From JAIYDJ01 sp031398695 (GTDB lineage: Bacteria; Pseudomonadota; Alphaproteobacteria; Rhodobacterales; Rhodobacteraceae), in contig JANNNU010000024.1 in the NCBI GenBank assembly GCA_031398695.1, forward strand, positions 1 through 33,959: a stretch of 33,959 bases of DNA. The letters are read 5' to 3'. The translations under genes and the position numbers were made by a program. The notes below the pieces were generated by a model that was not told the DNA's origin, ran no database searches, and saw only the letters and a program-made list of their open reading frames with translations. Position 1 is the stretch's first letter, and the number at the start of each line of letters is the position of its first letter. Of the stretch, positions 23,812 through 32,457 are shown in pieces.

Positions 23812-25224
23812 ATGAACCAGATCAGCACGCTGCCCCTCCTGCGTCTGGGCTGGGAAGAGTGGGTGGCGCTGCCGGGTCTCGGCCTGCCCGCCCTGACCGC
23901 CAAGGTCGATACCGGCGCGCGCACCTCGGCGCTGCACGCCTTTGACATCGAGGCGTTCGGGCCTGCCGCCGCCCCGCATGTCCGGTTTGCCGTCCACCCG
24001 ATCCCTGGACGCACCGATGTGACGCTGGCCTGTTCGGCCCCGATCCTTGACCGGCGGGAGGTCACTTCGTCGAACGGCGAATCGGAAATGCGGTTCGTGA
24101 TCCAGACAGACATCCAGATCGGCCCGCGCCGCTGGCCGATCGAGGTGACGCTGACCGACCGCGGCAATATGGCCAACCGGATGCTGCTCGGCCGCCAGGC
24201 CCTGGGCGAAGGCGCCGTGATCAGCCCGACCGAATCGTTCCTGCAACCGATGCTTGGCTATGACAGCTATTTCTCGCAGGCCGTGCTGGCAAAGATGCCG
24301 ACCCGCACCTTGCGGATCGCAGTTCTGTCGCGCGAAGGCGGTGCCTACTCCACCCGCCGCATCGTCGAGGAAGCCACCAAGCGCGGCCATGTCACCGAAG
24401 TAATCGACACCTCGCGCTGCTACATGGCGATCAACTCGCTCAGCCCGGAAATCCACTACGATGGCGCTCGGCTGCCGCATTTCGACGCGATCATCCCCCG
24501 AATCGGCGTGTCGGTCACCGCTTACGGCGCCGCCGTGCTGCGCCAGTTCCAAGCGCGCGGCACCTACACGCTAAACAGCGCCGAAGGCATCGTGGCGAGC
24601 CGCGACAAACTGCACGCCCACCAAATTCTCGCCCGCCACCGCATCGGCATGCCGACCACCGCCTTCGCCTCGTCCCCCAAGGACACCGACAACCTGATCG
24701 GCCTCGTGGGTGGCGTCCCGCTGGTGGTGAAACTGCTGGAAAGCACTCAAGGCAAAGGCGTGGTCCTCGCCGAAACCCCCTCTGCCGCGCAATCGCTGAT
24801 CTCGGCCTTCCGGGGCTTGCGCGCCGATTTTCTGGTGCAGGATTTCGTGGCCGAGGCAAAGGGCGTCGACATCCGCTGCTTCGTGCTGGATGGCCGGGTG
24901 GTCGCCGCGATGCGCCGCCGTGGCGCGCCGGGCGAGTTCCGCTCGAACCTGCATCAGGGCGGCACGGCCGAACCCGTTCGCATCAGCCCGGCCGAGCGCG
25001 AGGCCGCCGTGCGCGCGGCCCACGCCTTCCGCCTCGGCCTGGCCGGAGTGGACCTTCTGCGGTCCGCAGACGGCCCGAAAGTTCTCGAGGTCAACTCCTC
25101 CCCCGGATTTCAGGGCATCGAAACGGCGACCGGAAAGAACCTCGCAGGCCTGCTCCTCGATGCCATCGAACGCAAGGTCCGCCCCCTGCCCGCCCGCCGC
25201 AGCCGGTCGCGCAAAAGAACCTGA
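23812..25224 (+). CDS. RimB-like aspartic protease fused to RimK-like ATP-grasp ligase
   Basis: This is a 470-residue fusion. Residues 1-150 form a retropepsin-like domain of the putative ATP-dependent zinc protease/RimB family: LGWEEWVALPGLG, then KVDTGARTSALHA with Asp33-Thr-Gly, and MLLGRQAL. Residues 166-460 are a RimK-type ATP-grasp ligase: TLRIAVLSREGGAYSTRR, LVVKLLESTQGKGVVLAE, LVQDFVAEAKGVDIRCFV and the metal-binding end VLEVNSSPGFQGIE. RimK adds glutamate to ribosomal protein S6, and RimB-type proteases are thought to trim such tails, so writer and eraser may be in one chain. The target here is unproven. ATG 23812 has GGAG 7 bases upstream; ATG 23797 is also in frame. An intergenic element follows 7 bases after the stop. 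Confidence 0.92.
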   Translation: MNQISTLPLLRLGWEEWVALPGLGLPALTAKVDTGARTSALHAFDIEAFGPAAAPHVRFAVHPIPGRTDVTLACSAPILDRREVTSSNGESEMRFVIQTDIQIGPRRWPIEVTLTDRGNMANRMLLGRQALGEGAVISPTESFLQPMLGYDSYFSQAVLAKMPTRTLRIAVLSREGGAYSTRRIVEEATKRGHVTEVIDTSRCYMAINSLSPEIHYDGARLPHFDAIIPRIGVSVTAYGAAVLRQFQARGTYTLNSAEGIVASRDKLHAHQILARHRIGMPTTAFASSPKDTDNLIGLVGGVPLVVKLLESTQGKGVVLAETPSAAQSLISAFRGLRADFLVQDFVAEAKGVDIRCFVLDGRVVAAMRRRGAPGEFRSNLHQGGTAEPVRISPAEREAAVRAAHAFRLGLAGVDLLRSADGPKVLEVNSSPGFQGIETATGKNLAGLLLDAIERKVRPLPARRSRSRKRT

Positions 25225-25231
25225 CTGCTTT

Positions 25232-25342
25232 CATCTTGGTTAAAATATCCCCGCCGGAGGCTCCAGCGACTCCGCAAGTCCAGCCCTCGCAGAACCGCAG
25301 ACAGGGCTGCCCCTGCGGCCCCGCCCCCCGAAGACGGCGGGG
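25232..25342. repeat. Intergenic element copy B with hairpins
   Basis: CATCTTGGTTAAAATATCCCCG (25232-25253) is the second near-exact match to copy A. Downstream, CAGCCCT (25281-25287) can pair with AGGGCTG (25303-25309), and CCCCGCC (25319-25325) with GGCGGGG (25336-25342). It fills the space between the convergent stops of the RimB-RimK gene and the M20 amidohydrolase gene. Confidence 0.7.
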
Positions 25343-25374
25343 TGGGCGGGTGGGGCCGTCCGAGGGGGGCGGTC

Positions 25375-26538
25375 CTACGCCGGCATCCGCGCTTCGGCCA
25401 TCCCGGCGTACCAGCTCGCGCCGAACGGAATCGCCGTGTCGTCGAAGTTGTAGGCCGCGTTGTGCACATGCGCCGTGTCACCGTTGCCCAGAAAGATATA
25501 GGCCCCCGGCCGCTCGATCAGCATGAAGCTGAAATCTTCGGCCCCCATCAAGGGTGGCGTGTCGGCATTGACCTTCCCCGACACGGCACGGGCCACCTCG
25601 ACCGCATACTCGGTGTTCTCGGCGGCGTTCACCGTCACCGGATAGCCGCGCCTGTAGTCGACCGCCGCTTGCGCGCCCAAGGCCTGCGCGGTTCCTATGG
25701 CAATCTCCGACACCCGGCGTTCGACATAATCCTGCACGCCGAAATCCATCGTCCGCACCGTGCCCTTCATCTTGACCACCTGCGGTATCACGTTGTGCGC
25801 GGTCGAATCCGTCGCCACCGTGCAAACCGACACCACCACCTGCTTCAGCGGGTCGACCCCGCGCGAGGCAATCGTCTGCAACGCAACGATGATATGGGCC
25901 GCCACCACCGTGGTGTCGATGCAGTCATGCGGCTTGGCGGCGTGACCGCCCTTGCCGGTCACCGTGATCTCGAACTGGTCCGCCGCAGCCATCATCGGGC
26001 CGGGACGGATCGCGAAATGGCCGACCGGGATGCCGGGCATGTTGTGCATCCCGTACACCTCCTGGATGCCCCAGCGGTCCATCATGCCCGCCTCGCACAT
26101 CTCGCGGCCCCCGCCGCCGCCCTCTTCGGCGGGCTGGAAGATCAGCACCGTCGTGCCGTCGAAGTTCCGCGTCTCGGCCAGATACTTCGCCGCGCCCAGC
26201 AGCATCGTCGTGTGCCCGTCATGCCCGCAGGCATGCATCTTGCCGGGCGTCTTCGAGGCATAGGCCGCCCCGGTCTGCTCGTGGATCGGCAGCGCGTCCA
26301 TGTCGGCGCGCAGGCCCACCACGCGCCCCGACCCGGTGTTGCGCCCCTTGATAACGCCCACCACCCCTGTGCGCCCAATGCCTTCCACCACCTCGTCGCA
26401 ACCATAGGATCGCAACAGGTCGGCCACCCGCGCCGCCGTGCGGTGCACATCGAACAGCAGTTCCGGATGTTCGTGAAAGTCCTGACGGATCGCGGCGAGT
26501 TCGGGCAGCATGTCGGCAATGCGGTTCTTCACGGGCAT
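25375..26538 (-). CDS. M20 family amidohydrolase (hippurate hydrolase/aminoacylase-like)
   Basis: This is a 387-residue metal-dependent amidohydrolase of the M20D/HipO branch. It begins RQDFHEHPEL and carries GLRADMDALPIHE, the metal-binding HACGHDGH (Cys104, His106) and FQPAEEGGGGG (Glu138, Glu139), with a lid domain ITVTGKGGHAAKPHDCID and final GAEDFSFML. The family splits N-acyl amino acids such as hippurate, N-acetyl amino acids or related amides in the cytosol. No signal peptide is seen. It reads in the same direction as the unknown exported gene, about 100 bp after it. A second M20 enzyme is in the window (30071-31228), of a different subfamily. Confidence 0.92.
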   Translation of the reverse strand: MPVKNRIADMLPELAAIRQDFHEHPELLFDVHRTAARVADLLRSYGCDEVVEGIGRTGVVGVIKGRNTGSGRVVGLRADMDALPIHEQTGAAYASKTPGKMHACGHDGHTTMLLGAAKYLAETRNFDGTTVLIFQPAEEGGGGGREMCEAGMMDRWGIQEVYGMHNMPGIPVGHFAIRPGPMMAAADQFEITVTGKGGHAAKPHDCIDTTVVAAHIIVALQTIASRGVDPLKQVVVSVCTVATDSTAHNVIPQVVKMKGTVRTMDFGVQDYVERRVSEIAIGTAQALGAQAAVDYRRGYPVTVNAAENTEYAVEVARAVSGKVNADTPPLMGAEDFSFMLIERPGAYIFLGNGDTAHVHNAAYNFDDTAIPFGASWYAGMAEARMPA

Positions 26539-26635
26539 GGCGGATCTCCTTTCGGGACATGCTGCTCCATCGAAACCGCCTTCGCAACCCCGCAGCCGTC
26601 AAGGCATCCGGCGGGATCGCCGCCGCATGCCGACC

Positions 26636-27271
26636 TCACTCCTTGCAGATCAGGATCGCACCGCCGATCACCACCGCCCCTGCCGCGGCCCCTATCAGCA
26701 CTTGCGGCGCGGTCACGGTCGAGACGACCGTCGATCCCGCCGTGCCGATCGACCCCGCGACAACCCGTGTGACCCCGGTAAAAATCATCCCCCCGGCGGT
26801 GCCCCGGGAATTGTGCGGCGCATCGACGACGCCCGCCGCCTGCAGCGCTGCATTCGACCCCAAAAGCACGTTGCCGATGCCGCCGACCGTGGCCAGCCCA
26901 TAATCCTTGGCCGAATTGACGGCCCGGCACACCGTGCCTTCGGTGCGGCAGCGTCCGAACCTGTCGCCCTTGCCCTGCACCACCGCAAGGTATGCGCCCG
27001 TATCGTCATCGGTGATCACGCAATACCCCATCCAGTCCGCGAAGGGCACGTCGGGCTTGAGGGTTGCGATGATCGCCAGGCTGGGGCAATCGGGGGCCAG
27101 CGGGCTCCAGCCTTCCCACATCGACCGGTATTCGGTCATGCGGTCGTCGAATTCCAGCACGGTCTCGACGCCATTCAGATTGGCCTCGCACCGGGTGACA
27201 TCGGCCTGCACCGCCCCCGACCACAGCGCCAGCATCAGCATCAGCGCCGTCCCGACATGCCTCAAGTCCAT
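26636..27271 (-). CDS. Exported or membrane protein of unknown function with conserved-looking cysteines
   Basis: This is a 211-residue protein. A signal peptide covers about residues 1-23 (GTALMLMLALWSGAVQA). The mature part has cysteines at 28, 62, 84, 108 and 115, enough for disulfides, with Trp-rich YRSMWEGWSPLAPDCPSLA (in part) and YCVITDDDTGAYLAVVQGK. The C-terminal third is Gly/Ala-rich (NVLLGSNAALQAAG, TAGGMIFTG) and ends in a hydrophobic helix APQVLIGAAAGAVVIGGAILICKE (in part), which may be a membrane anchor. No known domain is recognised. Start ATG 27271 has GGAG at 6 bases upstream; a GTG 6 bases earlier lies inside this ribosome site. DsbB in the window is consistent with, but not specific to, such disulfides. 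Confidence 0.78.
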   Translation of the reverse strand: MDLRHVGTALMLMLALWSGAVQADVTRCEANLNGVETVLEFDDRMTEYRSMWEGWSPLAPDCPSLAIIATLKPDVPFADWMGYCVITDDDTGAYLAVVQGKGDRFGRCRTEGTVCRAVNSAKDYGLATVGGIGNVLLGSNAALQAAGVVDAPHNSRGTAGGMIFTGVTRVVAGSIGTAGSTVVSTVTAPQVLIGAAAGAVVIGGAILICKE

Positions 27272-27397
27272 CCGCACCTCCGTTCGCAGACACCGGTCCT
27301 AGCGCGTTTCGCGATCGGGATCGACCGGTTTGGCGACCGTCTGACGTCGGCTCCGCGGTGGACCGCCGACGCCAAAGGCCCGCGGCCCCGACAGCCT

Positions 27398-28651
27398 TTA
27401 CGCCGCGAACCGCCGGGCGGCGTCCAGCGCCAGCCCTGTGCCGACCGATCCCAGCATGTCGCCGGTGGCGATCCGCACGCCCGGCAGTTCCGCCGCCACC
27501 AGCGCGCGCAGCACCGGCAGACCAGACGACCCGCCGGTCATGAACACGGTGCCCACCTGATCGGCCCGCACCCCGGCGGTGGCCAGCAGTCCGCGCATCG
27601 TCTGCCCGATCCGGGCCACCGGGGCCGCCACCGCCGCCTCGAACCCGGCCCGCGTCGCCAGCGGGTTCGGCCCGCCGGTCAGACCCGACAGCGACAGGCG
27701 CGCCACCTCGGCGTCGGACAGCGCGATCTTGGCCGCCTCCACCGCCATCGCGACCCCATGACCGGCGCGCGCCGCGACGACCTGGCGCAGGCGCGCGATC
27801 CGCTCGGGGTGATCGGCCACCCCCGCGAGCGCCTTGAGGTCCGCCTCGGTCCTTTGCGTGTACAGGAAGTTGATGCGGTGCCAAGTCGCCAGGTCGAGGT
27901 AATAGTGCCGCGGCATCACCGCCTTGCCCTGCCCGGTGGTGGTCAGATACCCCAGACCGGGCATCACCTCGGCCAGGCTCAGCAGCCGGTCCAGATCGGT
28001 GCCACCGACCCGGATGCCGTCGTTGGCAAGGATGTCCGCCGCGCGGTCGGCGGCCCGTGCCCGCTGCGGCGACACCCGTACTAGCGAAAAGTCCGACGTG
28101 CCACCGCCGATGTCGACGATCAGCACCAACTCTTCGGCGGCGATCCCGCTTTCATACTGCAACGCCGCCGCGATGGGTTCGTACTGAAATCCGATCTGGC
28201 GAAAGCCGACGGAGGCGGCAATCTCGTGCAGGACGGCCTGCGCGGCCTGATCCCCCGCCGCGTCCTCCTCGACGAAATGCACCGGCCGGCCCAGCACCAC
28301 GGCGTCGGTGCCCGGTTGCACCGCATCGAGCCGCGCGCGCAGTTCGGCAAAGAACCGCGCCACAATGTCGCGGAACGACACGGAGCGCGCACCGACCCGC
28401 GTGCGGTCGTTGATCAGCGACGATCCCAGCGTGCTTTTCAGGCCCCGCATCAGCCGACCGTCCTCGCCCTTGACGTAGGCATCGAGTGCGGCGCGGCCGA
28501 ATTCGGGCGGCTCGTCGGAATGCCAGAACACCGCCGACGGCAACGTCACATGCGCGCCCTCAAGGGGGATCAGCCGTGCGCGGTCGCCGCTGACGACAGC
28601 CACCGTCGAGTTAGACGTGCCGAAATCGATCCCGCAAGTCAGGGTTGGCAT
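27398..28651 (-). CDS. Hsp70-family actin-fold ATPase, YegD-like, without substrate-binding domain
   Basis: This is a 417-residue protein with only the ATPase half of Hsp70. Phosphate-1 motif GIDFGTSNSTVAVV is at residues 7-20, phosphate-2 VDIGGGTSDFSLV at 179-191, and the adenosine motif VFMTGGSSGLPVLR is near 366-379. DnaK has about 640 residues with a C-terminal peptide-binding domain; here the chain ends after the ATPase fold. That matches YegD-type Hsp70-like proteins, which may act as chaperones or have other roles; the function is not known. No DnaJ or GrpE gene is near. Confidence 0.9.
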   Translation of the reverse strand: MPTLTCGIDFGTSNSTVAVVSGDRARLIPLEGAHVTLPSAVFWHSDEPPEFGRAALDAYVKGEDGRLMRGLKSTLGSSLINDRTRVGARSVSFRDIVARFFAELRARLDAVQPGTDAVVLGRPVHFVEEDAAGDQAAQAVLHEIAASVGFRQIGFQYEPIAAALQYESGIAAEELVLIVDIGGGTSDFSLVRVSPQRARAADRAADILANDGIRVGGTDLDRLLSLAEVMPGLGYLTTTGQGKAVMPRHYYLDLATWHRINFLYTQRTEADLKALAGVADHPERIARLRQVVAARAGHGVAMAVEAAKIALSDAEVARLSLSGLTGGPNPLATRAGFEAAVAAPVARIGQTMRGLLATAGVRADQVGTVFMTGGSSGLPVLRALVAAELPGVRIATGDMLGSVGTGLALDAARRFAA

Positions 28652-28718
28652 GGACGCTCTCCGGCTGGTGAAGAGCGCTTGCTAACCTGTGCCTTTCTGG
28701 CGGTAAACCCTGAAAACG

Positions 28719-30074
28719 CTAGAGCGAGGGTCCCAACGCGGTGCCGCTGCCATCGCTGAACCGCGACAACCGGAACCGGCGCAGATCATGGCCCACGGTG
28801 CGCCCGGCCACCAGGTCGGCCACCACGCGGCCCAGCCCCGGCCCGATGCCAAAGCCGTGGCCCGACAGGCCGGTGGCGACGACCAGCCCCGGAATGCGCG
28901 CCACGCGGTCGATCACCGGCACGACATCGGGCATCGTGTCGATCATCCCGGCCCAGGACACCCGCATCCGGGGGCGGCCGATCTGCGGAAACGCGGCGGC
29001 AAAGCTGTCGAAGATCCGGCGGATCGTGCCGGCGTTCGGGGTCGGATTGAGCACGCGCACCGCTTCGAACGGCGAGGCTTTCTCGACATCCCAGATCCGC
29101 GGCGTGCGCCAGGCATCGGGATAGCCTTCGGGCGCGCGCAACCGGAAGGTGGTGCTGGTGAAATCCTTGCGCAGCACCGGCAGATAGGCCGCGAGGTTGC
29201 GAAACGCGTCCGGCCCGATGAAGAAATCATGCTCGGCCCCCGGAGCCAGCGTGTAGCCACCATCCTGACGGCGGCGAAAGGCAAAGTGGTTGTCGGTCGC
29301 CGCCCCTTCGTGAAACTGCGGCAGGGGTTCGGTCGCGGCGACCGAGGCGAGCACCGCAAGCTGCGGGATGCGCACCCCCTGCGCCGCCAGAAAAAGCGAT
29401 GACCATGCGCCCCCCGCCACCACGACCTGCGCGCAGCGGATCGCGCCGCGTTCGGTCAGCACCCCGGCCACCGCGCCCGCCGCGATGTCCAGCCCCCGCA
29501 CGGCGCAGTTCTCGACCAGGATCGCGCCGCGCCGCACCGCCGCTTCAGCCAACAGCGGCACCGCCGTGGCAGGTTCGGCCCGCGCATCGGACGGGGTGGC
29601 GATCGCGCCCACCCACGTCGCCTTGTGGCCCGGAAAGGCGTCGTTCACCTCGGCCTTCGACAGCATGCGGCTGTCCACTCCATTGGCGCGGGCATGGGGA
29701 AGCCAAGCCTCGTAGGCGTCGAAGTCCGTCTGGCGGTTGGCCAGATACATCGTGCCCGCCGCGCGAAAGCCCAACCCCTCGCCCAGCTCTGCCGACAGCT
29801 GCCGCCAGATCGCCAGACTTTCGACCATGATCGGCAACTCGTCGGGGTCGCGGCACTGCTGGCGCACCCAGCCCCAGTTGCGGCTGGATTGTTCGCCCGC
29901 GATGCGACCCTTTTCGCACAAGACCACCGAAACACCGCGCTCGGCCAGGTGATAGGCGGTCATCACCCCCATCACGCCGCCCCCGACCACCACCACGTCG
30001 CAGGCGTCGGGCAGCGGCCCGTTGAACCGCACCGGAACCGCCTCGGTCATCGGCCACAGCGCGGGGGCGTTCAT
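28719..30074 (-). CDS. DAO-family FAD-dependent oxidoreductase
   Basis: This is a 451-residue D-amino-acid-oxidase-type flavoprotein. The FAD motif is VVVVGGGVMGVMTAYHLAERG with GGGVMG at 31-36; GEQSSRNWGWVRQQ follows, and the C-terminal block GLSGHGFGIGPGLGRVVADLVAG closes the FAD site. Related enzymes oxidise amino acids, N-methyl amino acids or opine-like compounds, passing electrons to oxygen or quinone. The exact substrate is unknown. It overlaps the ArgE-like gene by 4 bp (ATGA), so the two are translated together, consistent with successive steps in the breakdown of one compound. Unlike the enzyme at 5327-7744, it has no GcvT half. Confidence 0.92.
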   Translation of the reverse strand: MNAPALWPMTEAVPVRFNGPLPDACDVVVVGGGVMGVMTAYHLAERGVSVVLCEKGRIAGEQSSRNWGWVRQQCRDPDELPIMVESLAIWRQLSAELGEGLGFRAAGTMYLANRQTDFDAYEAWLPHARANGVDSRMLSKAEVNDAFPGHKATWVGAIATPSDARAEPATAVPLLAEAAVRRGAILVENCAVRGLDIAAGAVAGVLTERGAIRCAQVVVAGGAWSSLFLAAQGVRIPQLAVLASVAATEPLPQFHEGAATDNHFAFRRRQDGGYTLAPGAEHDFFIGPDAFRNLAAYLPVLRKDFTSTTFRLRAPEGYPDAWRTPRIWDVEKASPFEAVRVLNPTPNAGTIRRIFDSFAAAFPQIGRPRMRVSWAGMIDTMPDVVPVIDRVARIPGLVVATGLSGHGFGIGPGLGRVVADLVAGRTVGHDLRRFRLSRFSDGSGTALGPSL

Positions 30075-31228
30075 GCCAGAGCCTCCAGCAGCCGCTGCAT
30101 GAAGGCGTGCCCCGCCTGAAACTGCGCAACCTCAAGATACTCGTCGGGTTGGTGCGCCTGCGCGATGTCGCCCGGCCCGCAGACCACCGCAGAATAGCCA
30201 GCCGCCTGAAACTGCCCGGCTTCGGTGCCGTAACTGACGACGCCCGACCCGTTTTCGCCGGTCAGCCGCCGCACCAGCGCCTCTGCCGCGCCCGACTGTT
30301 CCGGCACCAGCGGCGGGACGGCAAAGAACCGGTCCAGATGCACGCCCGCCTCGGGGCGGACGGCCTGCATCGCGGCGGTGATCCGTGCCGCCTCTTCCTC
30401 CAACGCCGTGGCCCAGCCATCGACCGACTCGCCGGGCACCACGCGAAACTCCATCACGAACCGGCAGTCTGCGGCGGTGATGTTGTGTGCGGTGCCGCCC
30501 GCGATCATGCCCGAATGCAGCGTCGTGTAGTTGGGCCGGAACGCCGCAGCCAGCGGAGTGACCGGCTTGGCCACGTTCGCCTCGTTCTGCGCGTTCATCC
30601 AGCCGATCAGGCGGGCCGCCTCCATGATCGCCGACACACCTTCGGGCAGCAACGACGAATGGACCTCGAACCCCTTCACATGCACGCGGTATCCGGTGCC
30701 GCCCTTGTGGCCGGTGATGATCCCCATTCCCGACGGCTCGCCGATCAGCGCAACGCCGGCCTTGGGCACCACGCCCTGCATTGCTGCAATCATCGGAGGG
30801 GCCCCGGTGCAGCCCACCTCTTCGTCATACGAAATCGCGATCTGCAACGGGCGCGTCACGCCGCGTGCCCGCGCCTCGACCAGCGCCCAAAGCGCCAACG
30901 CGAGATAGCCCTTCATGTCGCAGGTGCCGCGCCCGTAAAGCCGCCCGTCGCGTTCCGTCACCACCCAGGGGTCGCTGGACCAGTCCTGCCCGTCCACCGG
31001 CACGACGTCCGAATGGCCCGACAGCACCACGCCGCCAGGCTCCCACGGACCGACATGGGCGAACAGCGCCGCCTTCTGCCGATCTTCGTTCCAATGGCGG
31101 TGCGCCGTGATCCCGTGTTCTGCCAGATACCCTTCGACCCAGTCGATCAGCCCCAGATTGCTGTCGCGGCTGACGGTCGGAAAACTGACCAACCGGTCAA
31201 GAAGCGCGCGCGGTGAAAGGCTGGTCAT
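30071..31228 (-). CDS. ArgE/DapE-like M20 deacetylase (acetylornithine deacetylase type)
   Basis: This is a 385-residue two-zinc amidohydrolase. Metal ligands are visible as His72 in LSGHSDVVPVDG, Asp104 in GRGTCDMKGYLA, and Glu136/137 in SYDEEVGCTGA, with a late His in IAQAHQPDEYLEVAQ. The sequence follows the ArgE group (LVSFPTVSRDSN start). In arginine synthesis ArgE removes acetyl from acetylornithine, but the pairing here with a FAD oxidoreductase and a divergent peptide-type ABC transporter suggests a catabolic deacylase. I use ATG 31228; an ATG at 31240 is in frame and also possible. Substrate not proven. Confidence 0.88.
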   Translation of the reverse strand: MTSLSPRALLDRLVSFPTVSRDSNLGLIDWVEGYLAEHGITAHRHWNEDRQKAALFAHVGPWEPGGVVLSGHSDVVPVDGQDWSSDPWVVTERDGRLYGRGTCDMKGYLALALWALVEARARGVTRPLQIAISYDEEVGCTGAPPMIAAMQGVVPKAGVALIGEPSGMGIITGHKGGTGYRVHVKGFEVHSSLLPEGVSAIMEAARLIGWMNAQNEANVAKPVTPLAAAFRPNYTTLHSGMIAGGTAHNITAADCRFVMEFRVVPGESVDGWATALEEEAARITAAMQAVRPEAGVHLDRFFAVPPLVPEQSGAAEALVRRLTGENGSGVVSYGTEAGQFQAAGYSAVVCGPGDIAQAHQPDEYLEVAQFQAGHAFMQRLLEALA

Positions 31229-31446
31229 CCGGGTCCCCATCTGTGGTAACCCAAACTGGCCCCGGCCCATGGCCGTGTCAACCACAGCCCATCGACCGCA
31301 CCGGCACCCGCGATTGACCCTGCGGAACGCGCCCAAGATTCGGGATTGATAGGGGCTGAAAAATAGACAACAGTTATTGGATAAACGGGGGCCGCAACGA
31401 CAGCCGTCCAATAATCAAAAGACTATCAACGACTTGGGAGCACTAC
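31229..31446. promoter_or_regulatory. Divergent promoter region with an operator-like inverted repeat
   Basis: This 218-bp region separates the ArgE-like gene from the ABC transporter operon. It holds a perfect 8-bp inverted repeat, TTATTGGA (31374-31381) and TCCAATAA (31407-31414), with half-sites 33 bp apart centre to centre, near three helical turns. The sequence around it (GAAAAATAGACAAC, AATAATCAAAAGACTATC) is richer in A and T than the flanks, as promoters often are. No regulator gene is adjacent, so its protein is unknown. Confidence 0.55.
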
Positions 31447-32457
31447 ATGCCCGATGGGGGCCAAAGCGTCCTTGATGTCAGGGACCTTGTCACCGTGTTC
31501 CGCACCCGCGGCGGCGAGGTGCACGCCGTAAACTCCGTCAGCTTTCATTTGCGCAGCGGTGAATTGCTGGGCGTTGTGGGCGAAAGCGGGTCGGGCAAGT
31601 CCGTCACCATGATGTCGCTGATCGGATTGCTGCCCTCGCCCCCCGCCGATGTGCGCAGCGGCGAGGTCTGGCTGGGCGGGCGCGACATCCTCAAGATCAG
31701 CCCCGACGCGTTGCGCGATCTGCGCGGCGACAAGGTGGGGTTCGTGTTCCAGGACCCGATGACCAGCCTCAATCCGGTATTCACGGTCGGCAACCAGATC
31801 ATGGAGCCGCTGATCCGCCACATGGGCCTGACCCGCGCGCAGGCCCGCGTCCGGGCGGCGGAACTGCTGGAGCTGGTGGGCATCCCCGACGCGGCCAAGC
31901 GGCTGTCGGCCTATCCGCACCAGTTTTCCGGCGGGATGCGGCAACGCGTGATGATCGCCATCGCACTCGCCTGCGACCCGGACGTGCTGATCGCGGATGA
32001 ACCGACGACGGCGCTGGACGTCACGATCCAGGCGCAGATCCTGGAACTGGTCAAGGAACTCCGCCGCAAGCTGGGCATGGCGATCATCTGGATCACCCAC
32101 GACCTCGGCGTGATCGCGGGCATCGCCGACCGGGTGATGGTGATGTATGCCGGGCAGATCGTGGAACAGGGGCCGGTCAAGGCGCTGTTCGGCAACCCAC
32201 AGCACCCCTACACGCGGGCGCTCTTGAAGACCATTCCGGCGATTTCCGGCCCGCGCGAGGATCGCTTGCAGGTGATCGAAGGCCAGCCTCCGATCCTGGC
32301 CGAGGCACCGGTCGCCTGTTCGTTCCGGGCGCGCTGCCCGCACGCCTTCGACCGCTGCCACTCGGAAAATCCGCGCCGCCGCGCCATCGACGGCCTGCCG
32401 CTGGGCCAGGGGCATGATGTGGCCTGCCACCTGGCGGCGGAGGCAATGCATGCTTGA
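31447..32457 (+). CDS. Oligopeptide/dipeptide-type ABC transporter ATPase (OppD/DppD)
   Basis: This is a 336-residue ABC ATPase. Walker A is GESGSGKS at 45-52, the signature is FSGGMRQRVMIA, Walker B is VLIADEPTTALDV, and the switch His is in WITHDLGVI. The C-terminal extension with HPYTRALLKTIP and cysteines in CSFRARCPHAFDRCH is typical of Opp/Dpp ATPases, some of which bind a 4Fe-4S cluster there. It energises uptake of peptides or similar solutes. GGGAG lies 7 bases before the ATG. It overlaps the next ATPase gene by 8 bp. Confidence 0.93.
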   Translation: MPDGGQSVLDVRDLVTVFRTRGGEVHAVNSVSFHLRSGELLGVVGESGSGKSVTMMSLIGLLPSPPADVRSGEVWLGGRDILKISPDALRDLRGDKVGFVFQDPMTSLNPVFTVGNQIMEPLIRHMGLTRAQARVRAAELLELVGIPDAAKRLSAYPHQFSGGMRQRVMIAIALACDPDVLIADEPTTALDVTIQAQILELVKELRRKLGMAIIWITHDLGVIAGIADRVMVMYAGQIVEQGPVKALFGNPQHPYTRALLKTIPAISGPREDRLQVIEGQPPILAEAPVACSFRARCPHAFDRCHSENPRRRAIDGLPLGQGHDVACHLAAEAMHA

